Part shown: positions 19,454 through 27,215 of the stretch, piece by piece
Numbering within the stretch: position 1 is the first letter of the stretch
How the letters are laid out: each line of letters begins with the position of its first letter
Origin: Deinococci bacterium
GTDB taxonomy: Bacteria > Deinococcota > Deinococci > Deinococcales > Trueperaceae
Direction: 5' to 3'
Assembly: GCA_030149325.1 (NCBI GenBank)
Contig: JASBRS010000010.1
Coordinates: 1-64,000, forward strand
Length of the DNA: 64,000 nt
Position numbers and translations under genes: made by a program
The notes under the pieces: model-generated
What the model was told of the DNA's origin: nothing
The model's database searches: none
The model's input: the letters and a program-made list of their open reading frames with translations, nothing else

Positions 19454-20906
19454 GAGAAGGAGAGAGACCATGATCGCGACCGAACGCACCACCCCCCAGC
19501 CCGCCCCCGCCCGGCTCCACACCCGGCCTGTCGCCGCGCCCCAGCGCACCGCCAGGATCGCCGGCCTGCTCTACCTCGTTCTCGCCGTCTGCGGCGGCTT
19601 CGCCGAGTTCTTCGTGCGCCAGGGCCTCATCGTGCGCGGCGACGCCGAGGCCACGGTGGCCAACATCCTCGTGTCTCCCGCCCTCTACCGCTTCGGCATC
19701 TTCGCCGAGCTGGTGGGCCAGGTGGCGTTCGTGCTGCTGGTGATCGCGCTCTACCGCGTGCTGAAGCCGGTCGGTCGCGATCTCGCCAACGTGATGGCGG
19801 CCCTCGTGCTGGTCGCGGTGACCATCACCAGCCTCAACATGCTCAACCAGGTCGCGCCGCTGGTGCTCCTGAGCGGCGCCCCCTACCTGGGCGTGTTCGA
19901 GCCCTCCCAGCTCCATGCTCTCGCGCTCGGCTTCCTCGATCTGCACGAGGCCGGCTACATGATCGCCCAGGTGTTCTTCGGGCTGTGGCTGCTGCCGCTG
20001 GGCATCCTGATCGTGCGCTCGGGCTTCCTGCCCAAGGTGATCGGCGCCTTCCTCATGCTCGCCTGCGCCGGCTACGTCGTGGACGTCGCCACCTACCTGC
20101 TGGCGCCGGGCTTCGGCATCACCTTCAGCGAGTTCACCTTCGTCGGCGAGCTGATGCTGATGCTGTGGCTGGTCATCTTCGGGGTGAACGTGCGGCGCTG
20201 GGAAGCGCGAGGGCTGCACACGGCCTGATCGGACCCTCCAACGAGGGAAGCGCGTGGCCGCCCCGGGATGCGGGGGGGACACGCCCCGTGAGCGGTGCGT
20301 CCAGTCGTTCGGGTCGTCGGTCGCGCTCGGCGACAACCCCAGCGTGTCGCCGTCGGTGGTGACGCCCAGGCCGAGCACCGTGCGGTTGGCGTAGGCGAAG
20401 TAGGCGACGACCTGGTTGACCTCGAGGATCTCGCCGTCGTCCATGCCCGCGTCGCGCATGGCCTGGACCGGGGCCTCGTCGAGCTCGCCGGGGTGCAACG
20501 TGAGGGCCTCGGCGTAGCGCAGCAGCGCCAGCTCGCGGCCGTCGAAGGCGTCCTCCGGGCGCCGCGCCTGCAGCGCCGCCCGCATGCCGTCGGCGCGCGC
20601 GTCGTCGCCCAACAGCCGCTTGAGTCCCATGAAGTGATGCTCCACACAGTAGTCGCAGCCGTTGAGAAGGCTGACGTAGACCCCCGCGGTCTCGAGGAGC
20701 CAGCGCGGCAGTGCGTTGCGGGCGTGGTGCAGTGTCGCCTTGTAGAGCGCCAGGTGGCCCTCCATGGTGTGCGGGCGCAGGCTGTGCGCGCGCATGATGT
20801 TGTCGACGGCGCCGTCGGCGCCGCCGATGCGGCGGTACAGCTCGGCCAGTCGGCCGGTGGCCTGCTCGACCGGAACGGTCTCGATCCAACGGATGCGCGG
20901 GTCCAT
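19344..20906 (-). CDS. peroxidase-related (AhpD-like/carboxymuconolactone decarboxylase) protein with apparent stop-codon loss
   Basis: The first 205 residues (20906 down to 20292) are a peroxidase-related AhpD-like protein. It opens with IRWIETVPVEQATGRLAELY and has the redox pair in NGCDYCVEHH (CxxC followed by xxxH). The conserved C-terminal part has VNQVVAYFAYANR and DPNDWTH. Family members end right after this WTHR/WSHR sequence. Here the next codon is TCA (20291-20289), one base from TGA. The frame stays open for another 315 residues, all antisense to the DUF4386 gene, and that tail is low-complexity and looks like no protein. I read this as stop loss or a sequence error; the functional gene is 20292-20906. 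The enzyme would protect against peroxides. Confidence 0.75.
   Translation of the reverse strand: MDPRIRWIETVPVEQATGRLAELYRRIGGADGAVDNIMRAHSLRPHTMEGHLALYKATLHHARNALPRWLLETAGVYVSLLNGCDYCVEHHFMGLKRLLGDDARADGMRAALQARRPEDAFDGRELALLRYAEALTLHPGELDEAPVQAMRDAGMDDGEILEVNQVVAYFAYANRTVLGLGVTTDGDTLGLSPSATDDPNDWTHRSRGVSPPHPGAATRFPRWRVRSGRVQPSRFPAPHVHPEDDQPQHQHQLADEGELAEGDAEARRQQVGGDVHDVAGAGEHEEGADHLGQEARAHDQDAQRQQPQPEEHLGDHVAGLVQIEEAERESMELGGLEHAQVGGAAQEHQRRDLVEHVEAGDGHRDQHEGRHHVGEIATDRLQHAVERDHQQHERHLAHQLGEDAEAVEGGRHEDVGHRGLGVAAHDEALAHEELGEAAADGENEVEQAGDPGGALGRGDRPGVEPGGGGLGGGAFGRDHGLSPSPRGGRSGRAAPRAAAAPGHGCGAGRRGGPPGRWARR
19470..20228 (+). CDS. DUF4386 family membrane protein
   Basis: A 252-residue membrane protein with about seven hydrophobic helices. 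The opening RTARIAGLLYLVLAVCGGFAEFFVR and the central YRVLKPVGRDLANVMAALVLV are typical of DUF4386. HEAGYMIAQVFFGLWLLPLG and the last helix (ELMLMLWLVIFGVNVRRW) are likewise typical. GAGAAGGAGAG precedes the ATG. It follows the small LuxR-associated gene by 17 nt. The antisense strand of the whole gene is open and is read through by the peroxidase-related frame that lost its stop (19344-20906). Confidence 0.88.
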   Translation: MIATERTTPQPAPARLHTRPVAAPQRTARIAGLLYLVLAVCGGFAEFFVRQGLIVRGDAEATVANILVSPALYRFGIFAELVGQVAFVLLVIALYRVLKPVGRDLANVMAALVLVAVTITSLNMLNQVAPLVLLSGAPYLGVFEPSQLHALALGFLDLHEAGYMIAQVFFGLWLLPLGILIVRSGFLPKVIGAFLMLACAGYVVDVATYLLAPGFGITFSEFTFVGELMLMLWLVIFGVNVRRWEARGLHTA

Positions 20907-21075
20907 CCGGGAGTCTACCGTGGCGACGGCCCCGATGCCGGTGGATGGGACGGCGGGAGCGCTGTCGGGGACGACTCCGGTCGTCGCCGTGATGGGGGTG
21001 CCGAGGCCGGCCGCGACCGGCGCTACCGTGGAGGTGGTCGGAGCGATCTCCGTCGTTCGTTCGGGAGGCTCTTGC

Positions 21076-22278
21076 ATGGCACGTGTCCCCCCCTGGGTCG
21101 TGGCCCTGACGGCTCTCGGCGGATGGCTTGTGGCGTGCGGTCCGCTGGCTCCGGCGTCCCTCCGGGACCTGGATGTGCACGCAGGCGCCCATGGCCTGTC
21201 GGGCGGAGCCTCGCTGGGCGTCACCGATCTGGACTCATCCCGAGCGCTGGCCATCGCCGCCGGCACCTTCCACTCGCTGGCGCTGGAGCGCGACGGCGTG
21301 GTCCTGGCGTGGGGTTCGAACCGAGCCGGCCAGGTGGGGGACGGCACCCGCATCGACAGGCCGGTACCCGTGCAGGTACGCGACCTGCGTGATGCCACCG
21401 GAGCGGCGGGCGGGTACGGGCGCTCGCTTGCGTCCGATGCCTCGGGGTCGGTCTGGAGCTGGGGGCTCGACGTCCTCGACGTGCTGCCGGGCGCCGGTCC
21501 AGGGGGCAGCCTCGTCCCCGAGCGTGTGACCGGACCCGCCGGCGTGGTGGAAGTCGCCGCGGGGGACCTCCATGCGCTCGCCCTCGACGGACGCGGCCGG
21601 GTGTGGGCGTGGGGTTCGAACGGTCACGGCGAGCTCGGCGACGGATCGACGATCGCGAGGCTCACCCCCAGGATCGTAGCCGGGCTCCCCCCGATCGTCC
21701 ACGTGGCGGCCGGCGGGGACTACTCGTTGGCGCTCGCCGCAGACGGTCGCGTGTGGGCCTGGGGGTTCAACTACGTCAGCCAGCTCGGCGACGGCAGCAA
21801 CCAGGATCGCTACGTTCCGGTGCCGGTGGAGGGGCTCGCCGACGTCGTGGCGATCGCGGCGGGCGAGACCCATGCTCTCGCGCTCGATCGCGGCGGCACG
21901 GTGTGGAGCTGGGGGGACAACCACGAGGGGACGGTGCTCGGCACCAGCCACCCCGTGCCGATCCCGGGGCTCTTCGACGTCACCGCCATCGCGGCCGGCG
22001 GGGGGCACTCGCTGGCCCTGGTGTCGAACGGGCGCGTCTGGGCGTGGGGCTACAACTGGCACGGGGCACTGGGCGACGGCACCACCGACGTCCGCTTCGA
22101 GCCGGCCCCGGTGCAGGGCCTCGGCCACGTCGTGGCGATCGCCGCCGGCTTCGATCACTCGCTGGCGCTCGACGCCGATGGGGTCCTGTGGGCGTGGGGG
22201 GCCAACGACGTCGGCCAGCTCGGCGACGGTACGCGGGAGGCCCGCTTGACGCCGGTGCGGGTGGCGCTCCCGCCGTGA
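21076..22278 (+). CDS. RCC1-repeat beta-propeller lipoprotein
   Basis: A 400-residue lipoprotein. The lipobox LVAC puts the lipidated cysteine at residue 21. Seven RCC1-type blades follow, each with a W-(A/S)-WG-x-N strand and often an LGDG turn (WAWGSNRAGQVGDGT, WAWGSNGHGELGDGS, WAWGFNYVSQLGDGS, WAWGYNWHGALGDGT). HSLAL or YSLAL repeats occur between blades. The ATG at 21076 has GGGAGG eight bases before it. Bacterial RCC1 proteins are usually surface binding proteins; no enzyme motif is seen. It is one of four exported propeller proteins of different families in this window. Confidence 0.88.
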   Translation: MARVPPWVVALTALGGWLVACGPLAPASLRDLDVHAGAHGLSGGASLGVTDLDSSRALAIAAGTFHSLALERDGVVLAWGSNRAGQVGDGTRIDRPVPVQVRDLRDATGAAGGYGRSLASDASGSVWSWGLDVLDVLPGAGPGGSLVPERVTGPAGVVEVAAGDLHALALDGRGRVWAWGSNGHGELGDGSTIARLTPRIVAGLPPIVHVAAGGDYSLALAADGRVWAWGFNYVSQLGDGSNQDRYVPVPVEGLADVVAIAAGETHALALDRGGTVWSWGDNHEGTVLGTSHPVPIPGLFDVTAIAAGGGHSLALVSNGRVWAWGYNWHGALGDGTTDVRFEPAPVQGLGHVVAIAAGFDHSLALDADGVLWAWGANDVGQLGDGTREARLTPVRVALPP

Positions 22279-22308
22279 TCCCGAGCCCACCCTCCGCGGC
22301 GGATCCGG

Positions 22309-22650
22309 TCAGTGTCGCAACGTCGGATCCAGCACGTCGCGCAACCCGTCGCCCAGCAGGTTGAAGCCGAGCACGGCGAGGGTGATGGTCACGCCCGGCA
22401 CGAACGCCATCAGGGGGTCGATCGTCAGGTAGAGCTGCGCGTCGCTCAGCATGGACCCCCACTCGGGGGTCGGCGGTTGGACGCCAAGGCCCAGGAACGA
22501 CAGGCCGGACGCCACCAGCAGGGTAACGCCGGTGCGCAGCGTGGCGTAGACGAGGATCGGGGCGATCACGTTGGGGAGGAGGTGTCCGAAGACGATGCGC
22601 CCGTGCCGGGCGCCGAGTCCGTCCTGGCGGAGGCGCTCCGGCGCGAGGCG
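22309..22650 (-). pseudogene. C-terminal remnant of a DppC-type ABC transporter permease
   Basis: About 110 codons matching the C-terminal third of dipeptide/oligopeptide permeases. The order is a GARHGRIVFGHLLPNVIAPI loop (the EAA-type coupling region), a transmembrane helix, then SFLGLGVQPPTPEWGSML and FNLLGDGLRDVLDPTLRH ending at a proper stop. The upstream two thirds of the permease (N-terminal helices) are absent. No start codon stands near the join and no other transporter subunit gene is nearby. The upstream boundary is approximate. This looks like debris from a deletion or recombination event. Confidence 0.75.
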
Positions 22651-22725
22651 CGCGAGGCTCGCATGCGTGCACTCCTGGACCAGGGGGCTACCCTGACGGA
22701 GGCACGCAGGCGGTTGACGGAGTAG
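22582..22725 (+). CDS. possible small protein of 47 residues
   Basis: GTG start with GGGGAGGA directly upstream, coding for an acidic then Arg-rich helix-forming peptide (LAEALRREAREARMRALLDQ). Its first half is antisense to the permease remnant. I recognise no family. It may be a real small gene, or chance reading opposite the broken permease. Confidence 0.25.
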   Translation: MSEDDAPVPGAESVLAEALRREAREARMRALLDQGATLTEARRRLTE

Positions 22726-22863
22726 CGACGGGCGCGGGCCGCCGGAGGGCAGCGAACCGTACCCTTCGGTCGACCTCCAACGGGTACCGTGGGGCCACGC
22801 ACACCCATCGGCCCGGCGGGCGGGACCCGCCCGGCCCCACCCCCCAAAGCCCCAGGAGGCACC

Positions 22864-23805
22864 ATGCGCACCCGCCCCATCGGTTCCCTGAACGCCTCGG
22901 TCGTCGGCCTCGGCTGCAACAACTTCGGTCGCAGGCTCGACCTGGCCGGTACCAAGAACGTCCTCGACGCCGCCATCGAGGCGGGGGTCACCTTCCTCGA
23001 CACCGCCGACCTCTACGGAGGTACCGACAGCGAGAGGTTCATGGGCGAGGCCCTCAAGGGGCGACGCGACCAGGTCGTGATCGCCACCAAGTTCGGGCAC
23101 CCCGCCAACACCGACGCCCCCAAGGGTGCCCGGCCCGAGGACGTGCGGGCGGCGCTCGACGCCAGCCTGGCGCGGCTGCAGACCGATCACGTCGACCTCT
23201 ACCAGCTCCACTTCCCCGACGCCGACGTGCCGATCGCCGACACCCTGGGTGCGCTGGCCGAGGCCGTCCGCGAGGGCAAGGTGCGCGAGATCGGCTGCTC
23301 GAACTTCAGTGCCGCGCAGCTGCAGGAGGCGGAGGACGCCACGGCGCAGGGCGCGCCGCGCTTCGTCAGCGTGCAGAACGAGTACAGCCTGCTCAAGCGC
23401 ACCGCCGAGCGCGAGGTGCTGCCGGCGTGCGAGCGCCTGGGCGTGGCCTTCCTGCCGTACTTCCCGTTGCTCTCGGGCATCCTCACCGGCAAGTACCGCA
23501 GGGGGCGCCCGCTCCCCGAGGGCACGCGCGTCACCGGCAACGCGCGCTGGGAGGCGATGCTCACCGACGGCGTGCTCGACCTCGTCGAGGAGCTGACCGA
23601 CTTCGCCGAGGCACGAGGGCGCGAGCTGATCGACCTGGCCTTCGCCTACCTGCTGGCGCACCGGCCAGTCGCCAGCGTCATCGCCGGCGCGACCTCGCCC
23701 GCGCAGGTGAGGCGCAACGCCCAGGCCGGCGGCTGGGAGCTCTCCGCTACCGAGTTCGCCGAGGTGCGCGCCCTGCTCGACGCCGCCGGCGTGCTCCTCG
23801 ACTGA
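22864..23805 (+). CDS. aldo/keto reductase
   Basis: A 313-residue NADPH-dependent oxidoreductase of the AKR superfamily (TIM barrel). It opens with SLNASVVGLGCNNFGRRLD. The active-site Asp-Tyr pair is in FLDTADLYG and the Lys in VVIATKFGH. HVDLYQLHFPD carries the active-site His position. The C-terminal cofactor loop is VIAGATSPAQVRRNA. An AGGAGG site precedes the ATG. Substrate is unknown. It is one of three aldo/keto reductases in the window; the one at 41748-42734 is broken. Confidence 0.92.
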   Translation: MRTRPIGSLNASVVGLGCNNFGRRLDLAGTKNVLDAAIEAGVTFLDTADLYGGTDSERFMGEALKGRRDQVVIATKFGHPANTDAPKGARPEDVRAALDASLARLQTDHVDLYQLHFPDADVPIADTLGALAEAVREGKVREIGCSNFSAAQLQEAEDATAQGAPRFVSVQNEYSLLKRTAEREVLPACERLGVAFLPYFPLLSGILTGKYRRGRPLPEGTRVTGNARWEAMLTDGVLDLVEELTDFAEARGRELIDLAFAYLLAHRPVASVIAGATSPAQVRRNAQAGGWELSATEFAEVRALLDAAGVLLD

Positions 23806-23816
23806 GGACGGACGCC

Positions 23817-23972
23817 GTGGCCCGCGCGAGTGACGGCAGCGCCGCGGTGCAGTTCCCCCTCGGCGAGCCCATGCCGCTCGACCTGATCGCCCGCATCGTG
23901 CGCTACCGCGTCGAGGAGAACGCGCGACGGGCGCAGGAGCGGGCGGGGCGTCGGTCGCCCGAGCGACGCTAG
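23817..23972 (+). pseudogene. C-terminal fragment of a DUF1801 (YdhG-like) protein
   Basis: Fifty-one codons from a GTG at 23817. They contain the distinctive C-terminal end of YdhG-type DUF1801 proteins, VQFPLGEPMPLDLIARIVRY followed by RVEENARRAQER. In the family this piece is preceded by about 80 residues that are missing here; the aldo/keto reductase ends 11 bp upstream. The last four bases overlap the convergent acetyltransferase stop. It could still be translated, but it is best explained as the remnant of a truncated gene. An intact DUF1801 gene stands at 11255. Confidence 0.65.
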
Positions 23973-24787
23973 TCCGAGGGGCGCGCGGGGAACCAGCCGC
24001 AGGTGCGGTACTCGAAGGTGTCCCGGAACCCCATCGCCCGGTAGAGGTTCGCCGCCATCGCCGACGATTGCAGGATGCCGTAGCGGTAGCCGCGCCGGCG
24101 CGCTTCCGCGAGCGCCGCGGCCGTGACCATCGCGCCGATGCCTCGCCGGCGCGCGGAGGGTGCGGTTCCGACGCCGTAGATGCCGGCGACGCCGTCGTCG
24201 CCGAGGTAGACGGTGGCTCCACACACGGGCTCGCCGTGCAGGCTCCCCAGGAAGTTGTGCACGGCCCCGCCGGGCTCCAGACCGGCGTGCTGGCAGAAGC
24301 GCCCCCAGATGGCGATGGCGTCCGCGGTCATGCCGTAGGCCGTGGCGAGGGCACCGACGTAACGTCGAAGCGTCTCGGCGTCGCCCACGCGCTCGATCTT
24401 CACCTCGTCGGGGACGGCCGGGGACACGAGCTCTCCCAGCTCGATCGCCATGGCCGGCGTGACGCCGATGGGGCGGAATCCCTCGGCCTCGAGCCGCGCC
24501 GCGAGGTCGTCGGGGGTGTCCAGTGGCGACAGCCACAGCATGACGTCGGTGCCGAGCCGTTCGTGGGTTGCCCGGACCTCGCCCGCGAACGAGCGCACGT
24601 CGCCGGGCGCCAGCCGCACGCGGGAGACCATGTTGAACCAGAACATCGGATCGGGGTTGGCGACCCAGGTGACGGCCCCGTCGTGGCGCACCTCCGAGCC
24701 CGCGAGGCCCGCTTGGAGCGCCAGGAAGCTGCTGAAGTTGGCGACGTTGGCGGCGGCCAGGTCGACGGCGGGGTCCTGGTGGGCCAT
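23969..24787 (-). CDS. GNAT family N-acetyltransferase
   Basis: A 272-residue acetyltransferase. The C-terminal GNAT domain (about 135-272) has the acetyl-CoA loop GVGTAPSARRRGIGAMV, followed by AAALAEARRRGYRYGILQSS and NLYRAMGFRDTFEYRTC. The N-terminal 130 residues form a second, degenerate GNAT-like half (MLWLSPLDTPDDLAARLEAE), as in two-domain members. GAGGAG precedes the ATG at 24787. The acceptor substrate is unknown. The gene is divergent from the PLP enzyme at 24867 with 79 bp between. Confidence 0.88.
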   Translation of the reverse strand: MAHQDPAVDLAAANVANFSSFLALQAGLAGSEVRHDGAVTWVANPDPMFWFNMVSRVRLAPGDVRSFAGEVRATHERLGTDVMLWLSPLDTPDDLAARLEAEGFRPIGVTPAMAIELGELVSPAVPDEVKIERVGDAETLRRYVGALATAYGMTADAIAIWGRFCQHAGLEPGGAVHNFLGSLHGEPVCGATVYLGDDGVAGIYGVGTAPSARRRGIGAMVTAAALAEARRRGYRYGILQSSAMAANLYRAMGFRDTFEYRTCGWFPARPSD

Positions 24788-24853
24788 GGCGGGCTCCTCT
24801 CCACGGTGCGCTTCGGTGCCCGGGTTTCCGGATGCGCCCAGGATAGACCGCGC

Positions 24854-24866
24854 TACCATGCTGGGT
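24854..24866 (+). promoter_or_regulatory. putative leaderless promoter of the cysteine desulfurase-like gene
   Basis: TACCAT (24854-24859) is 7 nt before the ATG at 24867 (TACCATGCTGGGTATG). This decides between two in-frame ATGs: the upstream one at 24858 lies inside the box. Confidence 0.45.
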
Positions 24867-26093
24867 ATGCTCGACCTCGCGTTCGCACGCTCGCAGTTCC
24901 CCGCCTTGGCCGGCGACTGGGTGTTCCTCGACAACGCCGGCGGCTCGCAGACGCTGATCGGGGTCGCCGACCGCGTTCGCGACTACCTGCTCACCAGCGA
25001 CGTCCAGCTCGGTGCCAGCTACGCCGTCTCGCAGCTCGCCGGGGAGCGCGTGGCCGAGGCTACCCGGGCGATCGCGGCGATGATCGGCGCAGCCGACGAG
25101 CACGAGGTGGTGATCGGCTCCAGCACCACGCAACTGATGGCCAACCTGGCCCGCGCGCTGCGGCCGCAGCTGCGGCCCGGCGACGAGGTCGTGGTGACCG
25201 ATTGCGACCACGAGGCGAACATCGGTGCCTGGGTGCGGCTGGCCGAGCACGGGGTCGTCGTCAAGACCTGGCGCGTCGACCCGGAGAGCCTGGAGCTGAG
25301 GCTGGAGGACCTCGACGCGCTCATGACGGAGCGGACGCGCCTGGTGGCGTTCACGCACGCCTCGAACATCCTGGGGACGATCAACCCGGTGGTCGACATC
25401 ACCCGCTTCGTTCACGAGCGTGGTGCGCTCGTCTGCGTCGACGCGGTGGCGTACGCGCCCCACCGCGCCCTCGACGTCCGCGCCTGGGACGTCGACTTCT
25501 ACGCGTTCAGCGCCTACAAGGTCTACGGCCCGCACCTGGCGGTGCTCTACGGCAAGCGCGAGCTGCTGGAGGGCCTGGCGACCCTCAACCACGCCTTCAT
25601 CCCCGACGACGACGTGCCCTACAAGCTGCAGCCGGGGGGTGTGAACTACGAGCTGACCTACAGCATGCTGGGGGTCGTCGAGTACCTGGAGACCCTGGGG
25701 CGGCGGAGCTCGACGGCGCCGGCGGACGACCTGCACGGCCGCGTGGCGCAGGCCTTCGCGGCGGGTGCCGAGCAGGAGCAGGCGCTGGCCGGGCGCCTGC
25801 TGGCGTTCCTGCGCGACCGCCGCGGCGTGCGCATCTACGGCCACGAGCGCGCCGACAAGGAGCTGCGCGTCCCGACCGTCAGCTTCACGGTGGAGGGTCA
25901 CGACCCCGCCGCCGTCGCGCGCCACGTCGACGGCGCCTCCATCGGCATCCGCTACGGGGACTTCTACGCCCGGCGGCTCATCGCAGCCCTGGGGCTGGGA
26001 GAGCGCAACGGGGTCGTGCGCGTCTCGATGGTGCACTACAACACGCTGGAGGAGATCGACGCGCTGATCGCGCGGCTGGCCGAGGTGATGTGA
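24867..26093 (+). CDS. cysteine desulfurase-like class V aminotransferase (PLP enzyme)
   Basis: A 408-residue fold-type I PLP enzyme. It opens with FPALAGDWVFLDNAGGSQ, the substrate-loop hallmark of the class V/SufS-like group. Lys218 in FYAFSAYKVYGPH is the Schiff-base lysine and Asp192 in VCVDAVAYAPH contacts the pyridine nitrogen. VVIGSSTTQLMANLARAL forms the phosphate-binding region. The C-terminus (YGDFYARRLIAALGL) has no Cys in the place of the persulfide cysteine, so a selenocysteine lyase/cysteine desulfurase-like or other C-S/C-N lyase role is possible and no specific name is justified. Start 24867 chosen from the promoter box and the family N-terminus. Confidence 0.9.
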   Translation: MLDLAFARSQFPALAGDWVFLDNAGGSQTLIGVADRVRDYLLTSDVQLGASYAVSQLAGERVAEATRAIAAMIGAADEHEVVIGSSTTQLMANLARALRPQLRPGDEVVVTDCDHEANIGAWVRLAEHGVVVKTWRVDPESLELRLEDLDALMTERTRLVAFTHASNILGTINPVVDITRFVHERGALVCVDAVAYAPHRALDVRAWDVDFYAFSAYKVYGPHLAVLYGKRELLEGLATLNHAFIPDDDVPYKLQPGGVNYELTYSMLGVVEYLETLGRRSSTAPADDLHGRVAQAFAAGAEQEQALAGRLLAFLRDRRGVRIYGHERADKELRVPTVSFTVEGHDPAAVARHVDGASIGIRYGDFYARRLIAALGLGERNGVVRVSMVHYNTLEEIDALIARLAEVM

Positions 26094-26109
26094 CCGCCAT
26101 CGCTTCCGG

Positions 26110-26442
26110 TCAGCCGCCCGTCACGATCGAGGAGATCAGTTCCAGCAGCACCACCAGCGCCACCACCGCCTGCGCCAGGCGGCGGGCGGCGGCGTAGTAC
26201 GCGCCGGCGGTGAGCACCCGCACGGCAGGGAGCAGGCACAGCACGATGATGCCGTCGAGCATCAGGCGCTGACCTCGGGCGCCGAGGTCGATCGCGTGGA
26301 CGTCGATCGGGTGCGGGCCGGTCACGGAGATCACGAACCCCACCAACATCAGCACCAGGGCGAAGCCCGACAGCCCACGGGAGACGCGGCGCATGTTTCG
26401 GTCCAGAACGTCGTCGGGGTCGTGTGGAACACTCTCGCTCAC
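26110..26442 (-). CDS. DUF1634 family membrane protein
   Basis: A 110-residue protein with three hydrophobic helices (about 23-43, 58-78 and 85-107). DUF1634 proteins usually sit beside TauE/SafE exporters, and here the GTG start overlaps the exporter stop as GTGA. It is the last gene of the five-gene molybdoenzyme operon. It is likely a partner or auxiliary of the exporter. No catalytic residues are visible. Confidence 0.82.
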   Translation of the reverse strand: MSESVPHDPDDVLDRNMRRVSRGLSGFALVLMLVGFVISVTGPHPIDVHAIDLGARGQRLMLDGIIVLCLLPAVRVLTAGAYYAAARRLAQAVVALVVLLELISSIVTGG

Positions 26443-27215
26443 ACCCCACCTCGCAGTCCGCGCAGCAGCATCTGGACGCCGATCCCGAGCAGCAGCACGA
26501 TCAACGCCCAGCGTAACGCGCCGACCTTGACCCGCGCCTGCAGCAGGCTGCCGGCGACGGCGCCGAGGAACACGCCGCCGGCGGTGGGCACGACCACCAG
26601 CGGCAGCACGTCGCCGCGCGCGATGTAGACGAACACGCTGGCCGCGGCCGTGATGCCCACCATGAAGTTGCTGGTGGCGGTGGCGACGCCCAGCGGCACG
26701 CCCATGACGGCGTACATGGTGGGGACCTTGATGAAGCCGCCGCCCACCCCGAGCAGGCCCGACACCATGCCGGCCAGCCCGGCGGTGGCGGACCCCAGGG
26801 TCCAACGCCGTGGCCGGTAGTCGCGGCGGTACATCGCCTCGTCGGAGGTGCGGCCGAGGCTCTTGACCAGGGTGTAGCCGGCGGTCGCGAACACCACGGC
26901 CGCGAACAGCACCGCCAGCGCGTTGGGGCTGACCAGCCCCGCCACCAGGCCGCCGAGCACGGCGCCGGCGGCGGTCGCCACCTCGAGCCGCAGCGCCAGC
27001 AGCACGTCGGCGCCGCTCTCGTGATCGGCGGCGGCGGCGACGCCGGCGGAGGTGGCGATGACGCTCACCAGGCTCGTCCCTACCGCGATGCGGACCGGCA
27101 GATGGAAGGCGAGGGTGAGGGCGGGCACCAGGAAGATGCCGCCGCCGAGGCCCAGCATGGCCCCCACCGTCCCGGCCGCCACGCCCGTCGCGAAGAGCGC
27201 GAGCAGCACGGTCAC
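26439..27215 (-). CDS. TauE/SafE (TSUP) family anion exporter
   Basis: A 258-residue permease with eight helices in two repeated halves. Each half begins with the family glycine motif: GAMLGLGGGIFLVPALTLAF and GLLGVGGGFIKVPTMYAVMG. The family moves sulfite, sulfonates or other organosulfur anions, often out of the cell. The GTG start overlaps the TorD stop as GTGA. Its place in an operon with a cytoplasmic-facing molybdoenzyme suggests it handles the sulfur anion made or used by that enzyme; this is inference. A longer reading upstream into the TorD gene is rejected. Confidence 0.9.
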   Translation of the reverse strand: MTVLLALFATGVAAGTVGAMLGLGGGIFLVPALTLAFHLPVRIAVGTSLVSVIATSAGVAAAADHESGADVLLALRLEVATAAGAVLGGLVAGLVSPNALAVLFAAVVFATAGYTLVKSLGRTSDEAMYRRDYRPRRWTLGSATAGLAGMVSGLLGVGGGFIKVPTMYAVMGVPLGVATATSNFMVGITAAASVFVYIARGDVLPLVVVPTAGGVFLGAVAGSLLQARVKVGALRWALIVLLLGIGVQMLLRGLRGGV

